64,000 nucleotides of DNA from an uncultured Atopobiaceae bacterium (GCA_944320975.1 CALUJM010000006.1:1-64000), one strand, 5' to 3'; positions 8,981-16,913 are shown, numbered from the stretch's first letter. Notes: generated by a model from the sequence alone, not told the origin. Numbers and translations: made by a program.

Positions 8981-9224
8981 GGCGCTCACGCTCCAATCGC
9001 TCGATGGCAGACAGCAGCTGGCGGACCTGATACGCCTTGGCGAACTTCCCGCTCTCCTGAAGGTTTACGAGCGGGTCTCCGCGCCACGGCATCGAGAAGA
9101 AGTGGTGAGACCCCCTGACGCGCGGCGGGCCAAAGTAGTGAGTTGCGACGCGAACCGCATCTCTGAAGCTCACACCGCGGGGATTCGTCCTCATGAGCGC
9201 GAGGATGGTCTCTACTGATGGCAT
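8973..9224 (-). CDS. hicA: HicA-type mRNA interferase toxin
   Basis: An 83-residue toxin that cleaves mRNA when free of HicB. The key His is in GSHHFF, and the double-stranded-RNA-binding-like layout of the family is visible (SFRDAVRVATHYFGPPRVRGSHH, shorter here than in some relatives; quoted with the His pair at its end). The start ATG 9224 follows AGGAG by 8 bases. It is transcribed with hicB; repeats A3 and A4 flank the pair on both sides. Confidence 0.85.
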   Translation of the reverse strand: MPSVETILALMRTNPRGVSFRDAVRVATHYFGPPRVRGSHHFFSMPWRGDPLVNLQESGKFAKAYQVRQLLSAIERLERERHA

Positions 9225-9302
9225 CTCCTCAACTCCTATGATAGCGTATGTGGTATCAGATTAACTTGAGTTCGCGTGACGGGCGGCGAATGTCCCGCCG
9301 TT

Positions 9303-9399
9303 GAGGGTATGTACACCGCCCCGGCAGCGCGTTCTTCTCGTCAGCGCCCTGACCTGCGGATTTGCAGCCCGCACTCGATGGTGGGGTGTACATACCCTC
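9303..9399. repeat. Family A palindromic element (copy A4)
   Basis: The simplest copy: one left unit at 9303 and one right unit at 9387, with a core nearly identical to A3 and A5. It sits upstream of hicA and just behind the 3' end of the nuclease-like gene. Confidence 0.9.
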
Positions 9400-9418
9400 C
9401 AAGCTCGTGCCCGAGCCA

Positions 9419-10372
9419 CTAGAGGGCGAGCAACTCGCGGACCAGGGCGCTCTGACGAAGCCGATAGGCGTCATCGTCGGGAATCCGCGCGCCCGCCCGC
9501 GCCGCGACCTTGCGCACCAGCTCGTCGAGCATCTGGTCGTTGCCGAGCATGCCCTTCGTGACGGAGCGCACCATCCATCCCATGTCGCGCAGGCCCTCGT
9601 TTCGCGTGTTGTCCTCGTCGACCTTTGCCTTGGAGCGATGCCAGAGGTAGCTGTCGTACTCGAGGATGATTCCCAACGCGCGCCAGCAGAGGTCGACCGT
9701 AAGATAGGGCTTGCCCTGCGCTACCTGCAGCGACGGGGGGATGTCGATACGAAGGTTGAGCTCGGGACGCGGCAGGCCGCACCCGCCCAGCTCGACGGGC
9801 AGCGTGAAGAGGAGGACCACGACCGTCTCCATGGGCGAGCGAGAGCCCTCGACCACGTACGCGAGCGCCTCCCTAACGCGACGGGCGCCGTAGCCGTGGT
9901 TCTTCTCGAAGTGAGCGATGAGGTCGTCAACTGTGGTGAGCGGGGGCCGCTTGTGGAAACCTCCCTCCGCACGCGGGGAGCGCGCATACCCGCCGCAGAT
10001 CTCCATGCCCGTGGCGACGCGCCGCGCGATGGTGGACCCGCCCGCCATCTGCTGAAGGCAAAACTGCGGCGAGGCCATGAGGACCTGGTCGGTAAGCTGG
10101 TAGAGCGCGCCGTCCGGGAGCTCGGTCGACCAGACGTGGCAGCGCAGCCGCCGCGAGCGTATGCGCCCCTCCGCGGACGAGACGAGGATATGCAGCGGAC
10201 GCGCGGCGGTGGCCTCGATGCGGGCGGCCGCGAGGTCGATCCCGGAGAGGCTCGCGGCATCCGGAAGCGACCAAGCCCCGTCGGCCGGCGGGACGCAGGG
10301 TCCTTCCAGGCGGTCGGCAAGGCCGACCTCCGCCCAGCGTGCAAGTGCCGATATGCCGCAGATCGTAATCAT
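9419..10372 (-). CDS. Putative endonuclease-fold protein (Vsr/DUF559-like C-terminus)
   Basis: A 317-residue protein with no certain family. The C-terminal part (ILEYDSYLWH, then KVDEDNTRNEGLRDMGW) has the pattern of Vsr/DUF559-type nucleases: an acidic residue, a His after it and a following D..R helix. The N-terminal two thirds (ICGISALARWAEVGLADRL onward) resembles the uncharacterised actinobacterial proteins often annotated near AbiEi-like antitoxins. MITICGISAL at 10372 is taken as the start, but 10402 is also open and neither has a clear ribosome site. It lies alone between two family A repeats, next to HicAB, so a defence or addiction role is possible but unproven. Confidence 0.55.
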   Translation of the reverse strand: MITICGISALARWAEVGLADRLEGPCVPPADGAWSLPDAASLSGIDLAAARIEATAARPLHILVSSAEGRIRSRRLRCHVWSTELPDGALYQLTDQVLMASPQFCLQQMAGGSTIARRVATGMEICGGYARSPRAEGGFHKRPPLTTVDDLIAHFEKNHGYGARRVREALAYVVEGSRSPMETVVVLLFTLPVELGGCGLPRPELNLRIDIPPSLQVAQGKPYLTVDLCWRALGIILEYDSYLWHRSKAKVDEDNTRNEGLRDMGWMVRSVTKGMLGNDQMLDELVRKVAARAGARIPDDDAYRLRQSALVRELLAL

Positions 10373-10597
10373 GCGGCCTATGGTAGCTGGGCGGACTTGC
10401 ATGACTCTGACGCCCAGCTGTCACCAAGCTTCGCGAGCGCTGACGCCAGGCTTTGAGGCGAGTCGTGATGCCCAGCTCAGGGGGATGAGAGAAAAAGCGC
10501 CTGATGAAGGGCTAATCGGAGCCGGGAGGGCAAACGTCCACAGCAACTCCATGCGATGAGGGTGAGCGGCGCGGGCGGGGCTCCAAGGCGGCGCCTG

Positions 10598-10738
10598 GAG
10601 GGTATGTACACCGACCGTTCAGGGTATGTACACCGTCTCGGCGGCACGTTCTTATCGGCAGCGCTCTGACCTGCGGATTTGCAGCCCGCACTCGATGGCG
10701 GGGTGTACATACCCTCTGGGGGCGGTGTACATACCCTC
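10598..10738. repeat. Family A palindromic element (copy A5)
   Basis: Left units at 10598 and 10620, right units at 10704 and 10726 (22-bp steps). The core has GTTCTTATCGGCAGCG, a one-base variant of the common word, and CCTGCGGATTTGCAG. The remaining space from 10403 to 10597 shows nothing recognisable. Confidence 0.9.
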
Positions 10739-10790
10739 AAAATCGAGACACGCGGCCCGGCGGCGGCGCGGGCGAGAAGGACGACCCTCC

Positions 10791-12104
10791 CTACCCCAGG
10801 CGCGCCCTCACGGCGTCGACCAGCTCCGCGACCGGGACCTGGACCTGCTCGTGGCTCGCCATGTCGCGCAGCGTGACCGCGCCGGCCGCGACCTCGTCGG
10901 CTCCCACGACCACGCAGACGCGGGCGTGCAGCTTGTCGGCCTGCTTGAACTGGCTCTTGAGCGAGCGTCCCTGGTAGTCGGCCTCGGTGCGAATCCCCGC
11001 CCGGCGCAGCGCCAGACACGCATCGAAGGCCGACGCACGCTCGGCCGCACCGGTGCAGGCCACGTAGACGCAGCTCGGCTCCTCGCCGCCCATCTCCACG
11101 CCCTGCTCGGCCAGCGCCAGAGCGATGCGCTCGAAGCCCACCGCAAAGCCCAGGCCCGGGGTGGGCTTGCCGCCCTCGAGCTCCATCAGGCCGTCGTAGC
11201 GACCGCCGCCGCCGATGGCGCCCACGCCCGCGCCCACGGCCTCCACCTCGAAGACCGTGCGGGTGTAGTAGTCGAGGCCGCGCACGAGCGTGGGGTCCTC
11301 GACGTAGGCCACGCCCGCGGCGTCCAGGTAGCGCTTGACGGCGACGTAGTGCTCGGCGCAGTCCTCGCAGAGGTTGTCCGGCGCGAGCGGGGCGCCCTTC
11401 ATGACCTCGCGGCAGTGGTCGTTCTTGCAGTCGAAGGCGCGCAGCGGGTTGATCTGCGCTCGCTCGAGGCAGTCCTCGCACATCTCGTCCGCGTGGTCGA
11501 GGATGAAGGCGCGGACCTTGTCGCGGTAGGCGGGGCGGCACGCGGCGTCGCCCATCGAGTTGATGACCAGGCGCAGGTCGTCGCGCGCGAAGCCCAGGCG
11601 CTCGAAGTACTCCATGAGCATGATGATGCACTCGGCGTCGGCCGCGGGGTCGGCGGCGCCCAGCCACTCGACGCCCACCTGGTGGAACTGGCGCAGGCGA
11701 CCCTTCTGCGGGCGCTCGCCGCGGAACATCGCCTCGGCGTACCAGAGCTTGGCAGGGGCGGCACCCTGCGGCACGAAGTTGTTCTCGACCGCGGCGCGCA
11801 CCACGCCTGCCGTGCCCTCGGGGCGCATGGCCATGCGCTGGCGCGGCTTGAGGTGGGACTCGCTGCCGCGCTCGAGCACGTCGGGCAGCAGCGCGCCCGA
11901 GAAGACGCGGAACATCTCCTTGCGCACGACGTCCGTGGACTCGCCGATGCCGTGGACGAAGGTGTCCACCTGCTCGATCGCCGGCGTCTCGATCATGTCG
12001 AAGCCGTAGGCGCCAAACAGGTCGCGCGCCACGTCCTGCATCCGCTGCCAGGCGCGCATGTAGCCGCCGAAGAGGTCCTCGGTGCCCTGAACCTTCTGTC
12101 CCAT
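10791..12104 (-). CDS. hisS: Histidyl-tRNA synthetase
   Basis: Charges tRNA-His with histidine; class II synthetase of 437 residues, the normal length. It shows the N-terminal VQGTEDL start, motif 2 (MFRGERPQKGRLRQFHQ), the HisA motif region RGLDYYTRTVFE and motif 3 (GLGFAVGFERI), followed by an anticodon-binding domain. The conserved Gln and Arg residues of the histidine site are present. It stands alone here, with no aspS behind it, and family A repeat A5 is at its 3' end. Confidence 0.97.
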   Translation of the reverse strand: MGQKVQGTEDLFGGYMRAWQRMQDVARDLFGAYGFDMIETPAIEQVDTFVHGIGESTDVVRKEMFRVFSGALLPDVLERGSESHLKPRQRMAMRPEGTAGVVRAAVENNFVPQGAAPAKLWYAEAMFRGERPQKGRLRQFHQVGVEWLGAADPAADAECIIMLMEYFERLGFARDDLRLVINSMGDAACRPAYRDKVRAFILDHADEMCEDCLERAQINPLRAFDCKNDHCREVMKGAPLAPDNLCEDCAEHYVAVKRYLDAAGVAYVEDPTLVRGLDYYTRTVFEVEAVGAGVGAIGGGGRYDGLMELEGGKPTPGLGFAVGFERIALALAEQGVEMGGEEPSCVYVACTGAAERASAFDACLALRRAGIRTEADYQGRSLKSQFKQADKLHARVCVVVGADEVAAGAVTLRDMASHEQVQVPVAELVDAVRARLG

Positions 12105-12163
12105 CCTGCGGGTCCCTTCTCGCGTGGTTTCCGGCGTCTAAGTATAGCGCGGACGAGCGACAT

Positions 12164-12242
12164 GAAATAACGCGCACAGTTTGCCATGCGCGTTATTTCC
12201 AACTGCCGATATGTGAAATCAAAGCAAACGGTGCGCGCTGTT
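12164..12242. repeat. Family B palindromic element (copy B1)
   Basis: Inner hairpin GAAATAACGCGCA / TGCGCGTTATTTC (12164-12199) sits within outer arms AACGCGCACAGTTTGC and its near-complement ending at 12242. The word TTTGATTTCACATATCGGC on the minus strand matches copy B3. The common GAGAAGGAC word follows at 12246. Confidence 0.75.
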
Positions 12243-12277
12243 GGCGAGAAGGACCTCGCGTGGAGGCCCTCGACCCG

Positions 12278-13324
12278 CTAGCAGATCTTGACGACCCAGC
12301 CCTCCGGGCCCTCGACCTCGCCGGCCTGGATGCCGGTGAGGGTCTCGCGCAGCTTGGCCATGACGGGGCCGACGTGCTCCATGCCGCCCTCGCCGAAGAC
12401 GACCTCGGTGTCGCCGTTCACGACCTTGCCGACCGGCGAGATCACGGCCGCCGTGCCGCACATGCCGCACTCGACGAAGGCGCCGCTCGCGACCTCCTCG
12501 AACTTGACCGGGCGCTCCACCACGGTCATGCCGAGCAGCTCCTGCGCCACCTGCACGAGGCTGCGGCGCGTGATCGACGGCAGGATGGAGTCGGTCGCGG
12601 ACTGCGGCACCACGAGCACGCCGTCCTTATCCACGAACAGGAAGTTGGCGCCGCCGGACTCCTCCACGAAGGTGTGGGTCTGCGGGTCGAGGAACATGTT
12701 GTCCGCAAACCCTTCGGCGTGCGCCTGCACGCTCGGGTAGAGCGACATCGCGTAGTTGAGGCCGGCCTTGATGGCACCGGTGCCATGGGGCGCGGCGCGG
12801 TCGTACTCGGGGACCTTGACGGCAACGGGCTTGACGCCGCCGGAGTAGTACGGGCCCACGGGCGTCACGAGGATGCGGAACTGGTACTCGTCGGCGGGCT
12901 TCACACCGATGACCTCGCCGGTGGCCACCATGAACGGGCGCACGTAGAGCGTGGCACCGGAGCCGAAGGGCGGCACCCACGCCTCGTTGGCCTTGACGAC
13001 CATCTTGACGGCCTCGACGAACTTGTCCTCCGGGAAGGGCGGCATCACGATGCGGCGCGCGGAGTCGGCCATGCGGGAGGCGTTGAGGTCCGGGCGGAAG
13101 CAGACGATGTCCCCGGCGGCGGTGGTGTAGGCCTTGAGGCCCTCGAAGACCTCCTGGCAGTAGTGGAAGATGCCCGCGCACTCGGAGAGCGTGAGGGTGT
13201 GGTCGGTAGTGAGGCCGCCCTCCTCCCAGGCGCCGTCCTTGTAGTTGCAGACGTAGCTGTAGTCTGTCGGCTGGTAGGCAAAGCCGAGGCTGCCCCAGTC
13301 GATGTCCCTCTTCTCCACTGCCAT
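12278..13324 (-). CDS. ilvE: Branched-chain amino acid aminotransferase
   Basis: PLP enzyme of fold type IV that makes Val, Leu and Ile from their keto acids. The PLP lysine is in GAIKAGLNYA, and the long-type BCAT pattern is seen in FHYCQEVFEGLKAY and EESGGANFLF. 348 residues is normal for the actinobacterial/eukaryotic-like long form. The ATG has AGGGGG upstream. It is monocistronic on the minus strand, with a 300-bp leader that holds a possible small RNA on the other strand. No T-box or attenuator was seen. Confidence 0.95.
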   Translation of the reverse strand: MAVEKRDIDWGSLGFAYQPTDYSYVCNYKDGAWEEGGLTTDHTLTLSECAGIFHYCQEVFEGLKAYTTAAGDIVCFRPDLNASRMADSARRIVMPPFPEDKFVEAVKMVVKANEAWVPPFGSGATLYVRPFMVATGEVIGVKPADEYQFRILVTPVGPYYSGGVKPVAVKVPEYDRAAPHGTGAIKAGLNYAMSLYPSVQAHAEGFADNMFLDPQTHTFVEESGGANFLFVDKDGVLVVPQSATDSILPSITRRSLVQVAQELLGMTVVERPVKFEEVASGAFVECGMCGTAAVISPVGKVVNGDTEVVFGEGGMEHVGPVMAKLRETLTGIQAGEVEGPEGWVVKIC

Positions 13325-13511
13325 GGTTGCCCCCTCGTGCCGGGATTACGTGCCGTGTGCTGCTTGCTGCGAAGACGATACCCCCTTTCCGGGCGAGAAG
13401 AACGACGGGTTGCGGAGGTTGTAACATTGCGCACGCACGGGCAGAGGGCCCCGCAACGCACACGGGGACCGGCCCGGGAATACCCACGGTCTGTGGGGTG
13501 GCCGAAACGGG

Positions 13512-13612
13512 TATACTCGGTATCGAGCAGAGGGTGAGCGCCCTCCTGTGAGGCATTTGTACTTTGTGGGGTAACGCCCACGCGGAACAGCCGCCTGCCG
13601 GGGCGGCTGTTT
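13512..13612 (+). ncRNA. Candidate small structured RNA facing the 26-residue peptide gene
   Basis: A -10-like TATACT (13512-13517) is followed by three consecutive hairpins: GAGGG-TGAGCG-CCCTC, GTGGG-GTAAC-GCCCAC, and the terminator AACAGCCGCC-TGCCGG-GGCGGCTGTT ending near 13609. The -35 region is poor. The RNA would be about 90 nt and would converge on the small membrane-peptide gene through a shared terminator. It matches no RNA family I know; the alternative is that only the terminator is real. Confidence 0.35.
13584..13612. terminator. Bidirectional hairpin terminator
   Basis: Stem AACAGCCGCC / GGCGGCTGTT with a 6-base loop. AAC on one side and GTTT on the other give short U-tracts in both directions, so it can end the minus-strand peptide message and the plus-strand candidate RNA. 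Confidence 0.6.
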
Positions 13613-13639
13613 CCATATGGAAGGGGCGTCACCCGCGCG

Positions 13640-13720
13640 CTATCTGGTCAGAAGGACCACGAAGGCGACCGCCAAGACCAGCACGGCCGCAGCAAGCAGC
13701 AGCAAGGTGAGCTTATCCAT
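13640..13720 (-). CDS. Small hydrophobic membrane peptide (26 residues), possible type I toxin
   Basis: Begins MDKLTLLLLAAAVLVLAVAF and ends with VVLLTR: one membrane helix with a charged residue at each end. The ATG at 13720 has an excellent ribosome site (GGAGGG, then 6 bases) and a near-consensus promoter 58 bp upstream, so it is clearly expressed despite its size. Its 3' end faces a short structured RNA across a bidirectional terminator, as in Fst/par-type type I toxin-antitoxin loci. There is no sequence match to a known toxin that I can assert; a small membrane regulator is the alternative. Confidence 0.65.
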   Translation of the reverse strand: MDKLTLLLLAAAVLVLAVAFVVLLTR

Positions 13721-13777
13721 AGGAACCCTCCAATCTCCCCGCAAGGACTGGGAGGGCACCGCCCGCTCGATGGGCCA

Positions 13778-13806
13778 ATTATACGCGCTTCTCATCTTAT
13801 TTACAA
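13778..13806 (-). promoter_or_regulatory. Near-consensus promoter of the small peptide
   Basis: -35 TTGTAA (13801-13806) and -10 TATAAT (13778-13783) on the minus strand, with exactly 17 bp between them. This is among the best sigma-70-type promoters seen in the window, unusual for a 26-codon gene. Confidence 0.8.
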
Positions 13807-13884
13807 ACATGTGTTCGTAGTTCCTGAGGTTCAGACGGCGTACAATCATGCCGAGAAAAGCGCCGAGAAGAACCGAGGCACACC

Positions 13885-14937
13885 ATGCGCATGTTCCGCA
13901 ACGACTACTCCGAGGGCGCCGCGCCCGAGATTCTGGCCGCGCTCGTGGCGACCAACGACGAGCAGACCGTCGGCTACACCGAGGGCGACGCCCACTGCGA
14001 GCGCGCCCGCGAGCTCATCCGCGCGGCGTGCGGGCGCGACGACGTCGACGTGGAGTTCTGCATCGGCGGGACCTCGGCCAACGTCATCGGCGTGACCGGG
14101 CTGCTGCGCGACTGGGAGGGCGCCGTCTGCACGCCGGACGCCCACATCAACGTGCACGAGACCGGCGCCGTGGCGGCGTGCGGCCGCACCGTGCTGCCCA
14201 CGGACGACCGCGACGGCTTCCTCTCCCCCGAGGCCGCCGAGCGCGTCTGGCGCTTCCAGACCTCGACGGGCCGCCACATGACGCGCCCCGGCTGCGTCTA
14301 CATCTCCAACACCACCGAGATCGGCGGCGTGTGGGACCTCGAGCGCTTCGACGCGATCTGCGACTGGGCAGACGGCCACGGGCTGCCGGTGTTCCTCGAC
14401 GGCGCGCGCCTGGGGTCCGGCCTCACCTCACCGGCAGCCGGCGGGCTCACGCTGGAGCACATCGCAAGCCGCTGCGGTGCCTTCTACATCGGCGGCACCA
14501 AGAACGGCATGCTCATGGGCGAGGCCATGGTCATCTCCGACCCGCGCCTGCGCGAGGCCTTCCCGTTCCTCCAGAAGGAGCGCGGCGGGCTGCTCGCCAA
14601 GGGCCGCCTGCTCGGTGTGCAGTTCGAGGCGGCGTTCGAGCCCGCCGCGGACGGCGGCGAGGCGCTCTACTGGCGGCTTGCCCGCCATGCCAACGAGCGT
14701 GCGCTGAGGCTGCGTGACGGCATGCGCGAACTGGGCTTCGAGCAGTACGGCGACTCCGCGTCCAACCAGCAGTTCTTTGTCATGACGCCGGCGCAGCGCG
14801 ACGCCTTCGAGGCAGCGTGCGGGTGCGAGACCTTCTACGAGCTGCCGGACGGCAACGTGGTCGCGCGCTTTGTCTGCTCCTGGGCCACGGGCGAGAAGGA
14901 CGTGGACCAGCTCCTCTCCCTTGCCGCGACCCTGTAA
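13885..14937 (+). CDS. ltaE: Threonine aldolase family PLP enzyme
   Basis: Predicted to cleave L-threonine or L-allo-threonine to glycine and acetaldehyde. It belongs to the beta-eliminating lyase group, with the PLP lysine in FYIGGTKNGML and the Asp that binds the PLP nitrogen in FLDGARLGSG. 350 residues is typical. The ATG has CGAGG upstream. The TAA stop at 14935-14937 lies inside the palindromic repeat that follows. The segment ATGEKDVDQLL near the C-terminus is encoded by a copy of the GAGAAGGAC word. Confidence 0.9.
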   Translation: MRMFRNDYSEGAAPEILAALVATNDEQTVGYTEGDAHCERARELIRAACGRDDVDVEFCIGGTSANVIGVTGLLRDWEGAVCTPDAHINVHETGAVAACGRTVLPTDDRDGFLSPEAAERVWRFQTSTGRHMTRPGCVYISNTTEIGGVWDLERFDAICDWADGHGLPVFLDGARLGSGLTSPAAGGLTLEHIASRCGAFYIGGTKNGMLMGEAMVISDPRLREAFPFLQKERGGLLAKGRLLGVQFEAAFEPAADGGEALYWRLARHANERALRLRDGMRELGFEQYGDSASNQQFFVMTPAQRDAFEAACGCETFYELPDGNVVARFVCSWATGEKDVDQLLSLAATL

Positions 14938-15002
14938 ATTGGGGACAGTCCCCAAATTACAGAAAAGTTTTATGTGAATTGGGGACTGTCCCCAATTTAC
15001 AG
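14932..15002. repeat. GGGGACAGTCCCC palindromic repeat, paired
   Basis: Two GGGGAC(A/T)GTCCCC palindromes in mirror order, with outer arms CTGTAAATTGGGGAC / GTCCCCAATTTACAG. It joins two convergent genes and supplies the TAA stop codons of both (14935-14937 plus strand, 14997-14999 minus strand). It probably also ends both transcripts. Confidence 0.9.
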
Positions 15003-15638
15003 ACGCAGGCCGACGAAGGTGTCGATGAGCTCGTCGGCGCCGCTCAGGTCCTGGCCGATCGCGCAGCGCGTGCAACCGAACGTATGGCAGCCCGCCGCCC
15101 GCCCGGCCGCCACGCCCGTCGACGAGTCCTCAAAGACCACCGCATGCGCGGCGTCCACGCCCAGAAACTCGAGCGCGCGCCGGTAGGGCTCTGGGTCCGG
15201 CTTGCAGCGCGTGACCATGTCCCCATAGACCATCACGTCAAAGAGGTCGGTCGCGCGCAGGCGGTTGAGCGCCGTGAGGACGCAGCGGGCGATCGTGGTC
15301 GACACCAGCCCGACGGCGATCCCGCGCTCGCGCAACCCAACCAGAAGCTCGCGCGCGCCCGGCTCGAGCTCGAGGTCCGCCTCGGAGTACGTGCGGTAGC
15401 AGTGGTCGCGCAGGCGCTCGTAGTCGTCGATCGTGTACGGCGAGCCATGGCGCTCCAGGATCGGCGGCACCACCACACGGTCGTCCCCGCCGGAGAGCGC
15501 GTGGAGCTCCTGCTCGGAGATGGGCACGTCCAGCTGCGCGAGCACCTCCTGCACGAGCACGAGGTTGTGGCGCTCCGTGTCGCAGAGCGTCCCGTCAAAG
15601 TCAAAGAGCACGGCGTCGATGCGCTCCGGGCGCGCCAT
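14997..15638 (-). CDS. HAD-superfamily phosphatase (beta-phosphoglucomutase/phosphatase type)
   Basis: A 213-residue HAD hydrolase: motif I DFDGTLCDTE, motif II in LVSTT, the motif III lysine in CKPDPEPY, and motif IV in VVFEDSSTG. An alpha-helical cap between motifs I and II puts it in the PGMB/DhlB-like subfamily, which acts on small phosphorylated metabolites. The true start is ATG 15638 with AAGGAGG 5 bases upstream, although the frame is open to 15734. The stop codon comes from the flanking repeat, so the last residues (FVGLRL) may differ from the ancestral end. Confidence 0.85.
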   Translation of the reverse strand: MARPERIDAVLFDFDGTLCDTERHNLVLVQEVLAQLDVPISEQELHALSGGDDRVVVPPILERHGSPYTIDDYERLRDHCYRTYSEADLELEPGARELLVGLRERGIAVGLVSTTIARCVLTALNRLRATDLFDVMVYGDMVTRCKPDPEPYRRALEFLGVDAAHAVVFEDSSTGVAAGRAAGCHTFGCTRCAIGQDLSGADELIDTFVGLRL

Positions 15639-15750
15639 CGCGGCCTCCTTAGGGTCGGCGGTTGGGCAGGCAGGCGGTTGGTGGCAGCAGTGTAGCAGAC
15701 CGCCGCTGACCTGCATGTCAAAGCATTTTGGCACGGCCCAGCGCCATGGC

Positions 15751-16209
15751 TCAGAGCGCGATCTCGTCGTACGCGACGTGATTGTGTCGCTCCATCCACG
15801 AGAAGAACTCCTCGGGCGTGCGCACGGGTATCGCAGAGCGCCCGAAGTCGCGCGCGTTTCTCGTCACGATGACGGCTGCGTCGATGCTCGTCGCGACCTG
15901 GTACACCAGCGCGTCCTCGAAGTCGGGCCAGTCGGACTCCAGCGCCCGGTCCACCTCGCGCTCCCCCGGCGCGCACACGCGCACAAAGCGGCGCAGGGCG
16001 AGCAGCGCCTCGCGCGCAGCAGGCACGCACGACGCGCGTCCGCCGTTGCTTAGCACATAGGACACGTCGGTCACCTGCGACGAGCTCGCCCAGAGCTCGT
16101 AGTCCCCCATCTCGGCAAAGACCATGAGCTTCCGCGCAAGGGCATAGAAGTCGCCGCACCGGGCGAGAAAATCAACGAGCACGTTGCTGTCCGCGAGCAC
16201 GCGAATCAT
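15751..16209 (-). CDS. PIN-domain toxin (VapC-like)
   Basis: A 152-residue PIN-domain ribonuclease. Acidic residues expected for the metal site are visible: DSNVLVDFL near the N-terminus, DFEDALVYQVA in the middle and TRNARDF near the end. The ATG overlaps the stop of the upstream antitoxin (ATGA, 16206-16209). Such toxins usually cut tRNA or rRNA; the target here is unknown. Confidence 0.85.
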   Translation of the reverse strand: MIRVLADSNVLVDFLARCGDFYALARKLMVFAEMGDYELWASSSQVTDVSYVLSNGGRASCVPAAREALLALRRFVRVCAPGEREVDRALESDWPDFEDALVYQVATSIDAAVIVTRNARDFGRSAIPVRTPEEFFSWMERHNHVAYDEIAL

Positions 16210-16508
16210 CGAACGTCCCCCATCTGGCCGTCCTTGGCAAGACGCTCCATCCGCGCCTGCCTCACGTCCATCGCCGCAAAACGCTCGTCAAGCTCGACCT
16301 TGGGCACGGCGTCCACCGCCGCGATGGCGGCGCGCAGCCGCGCCTCCCGTCCCTCCTCAGAGGCCGAGAAGGGCAGCGCACGCCGCGAGATCACATAGTC
16401 ATAGAGTTCGTTGATCACCTGCGAGGCGTTGGTCCCCAGCTCCTTGAGCAGCTGGTTGCCCAGCTCCTTCTTGGCCTGCGACATCCGCCCCGTAACCATC
16501 GCGTCCAC
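16206..16508 (-). CDS. RelB/DinJ-like antitoxin
   Basis: About 100 residues with an N-terminal ribbon-helix-helix of the RelB/DinJ type (ELGNQLLKELGTNASQVINE, followed by LPF) and a charged C-terminal toxin-binding tail. The GTG at 16508 is chosen because GGAGG is 6 bases upstream; ATG 16499 and 16523 are in frame but badly placed. Pairing a DinJ-like antitoxin with a PIN toxin, as here, is a mixed combination found in several phyla. A perfect palindrome just upstream is its probable operator. Confidence 0.8.
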   Translation of the reverse strand: MDAMVTGRMSQAKKELGNQLLKELGTNASQVINELYDYVISRRALPFSASEEGREARLRAAIAAVDAVPKVELDERFAAMDVRQARMERLAKDGQMGDVR

Positions 16509-16525
16509 AGCCCACCTCCCCATTT

Positions 16526-16540
16526 GTTGTACGGTACAAC
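16526..16540. promoter_or_regulatory. Operator palindrome of the RelB-PIN operon
   Basis: GTTGTAC-G-GTACAAC is a perfect 7+1+7 inverted repeat, 18 bp before the antitoxin start. Its place and symmetry fit binding by the ribbon-helix-helix antitoxin dimer. Confidence 0.65.
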
Positions 16541-16602
16541 TTTACCATACTCCGCCGCAACACCGAGGCCACGTCCTTCTCGCCTCATGCACCCGACCGC
16601 CC

Positions 16603-16743
16603 GAGGGTATGTACACCCCCGCTTCAGGGTATGTACACCATCCGATTCCGGACAATCAACATTTCCGCAGGTAAACAAGCTACCGAGAAGAACGCTCAGC
16701 CCCAAAATGTGTACACACCCTCAAGGCGAGGTGTACATACCCT
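16603..16743. repeat. Family A palindromic element (copy A6, divergent core)
   Basis: Left units at 16603 and 16625. The right units are a diverged one at about 16709 (GTGTACACACCC) and a good one at 16731. The core is read in the opposite orientation (CGAGAAGAACG at 16684) with TTTCCGCAGG nearby. This is the last copy in the window; none is seen after 17 kb. Confidence 0.85.
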
Positions 16744-16800
16744 AGCGCGGCATCAACCCCGCGCCCTTCCTTTTCCGGTAAGAGAACCCGTTCAGAGACG

Positions 16801-16888
16801 GCCGCCCCGCCGGCCCCTCTGACTTTCTAAGCAGGATCTTTCGCGAAGCGCAGTCCTGCGTGAAAGTCAGAGGGGCCGGCGGGGCGGC
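16801..16888. repeat. Long hairpin with perfect 27-bp arms
   Basis: Arms 16801-16827 and 16862-16888 are exact complements. The loop holds a second short stem, GCAGGA / TCCTGC. It lies behind the DUF47 gene and may end its transcript; it matches no other element in the window. Confidence 0.85.
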
Positions 16889-16913
16889 AAAGCGCGATGA
16901 ACGTTCTTCTCGC

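Noticed and set aside
13325-13640. T-box or amino-acid attenuator before ilvE
   Set aside because: No T-box sequence or leader peptide with branched-chain codons is seen on the ilvE strand; the hairpins read better as a terminator and a plus-strand RNA.
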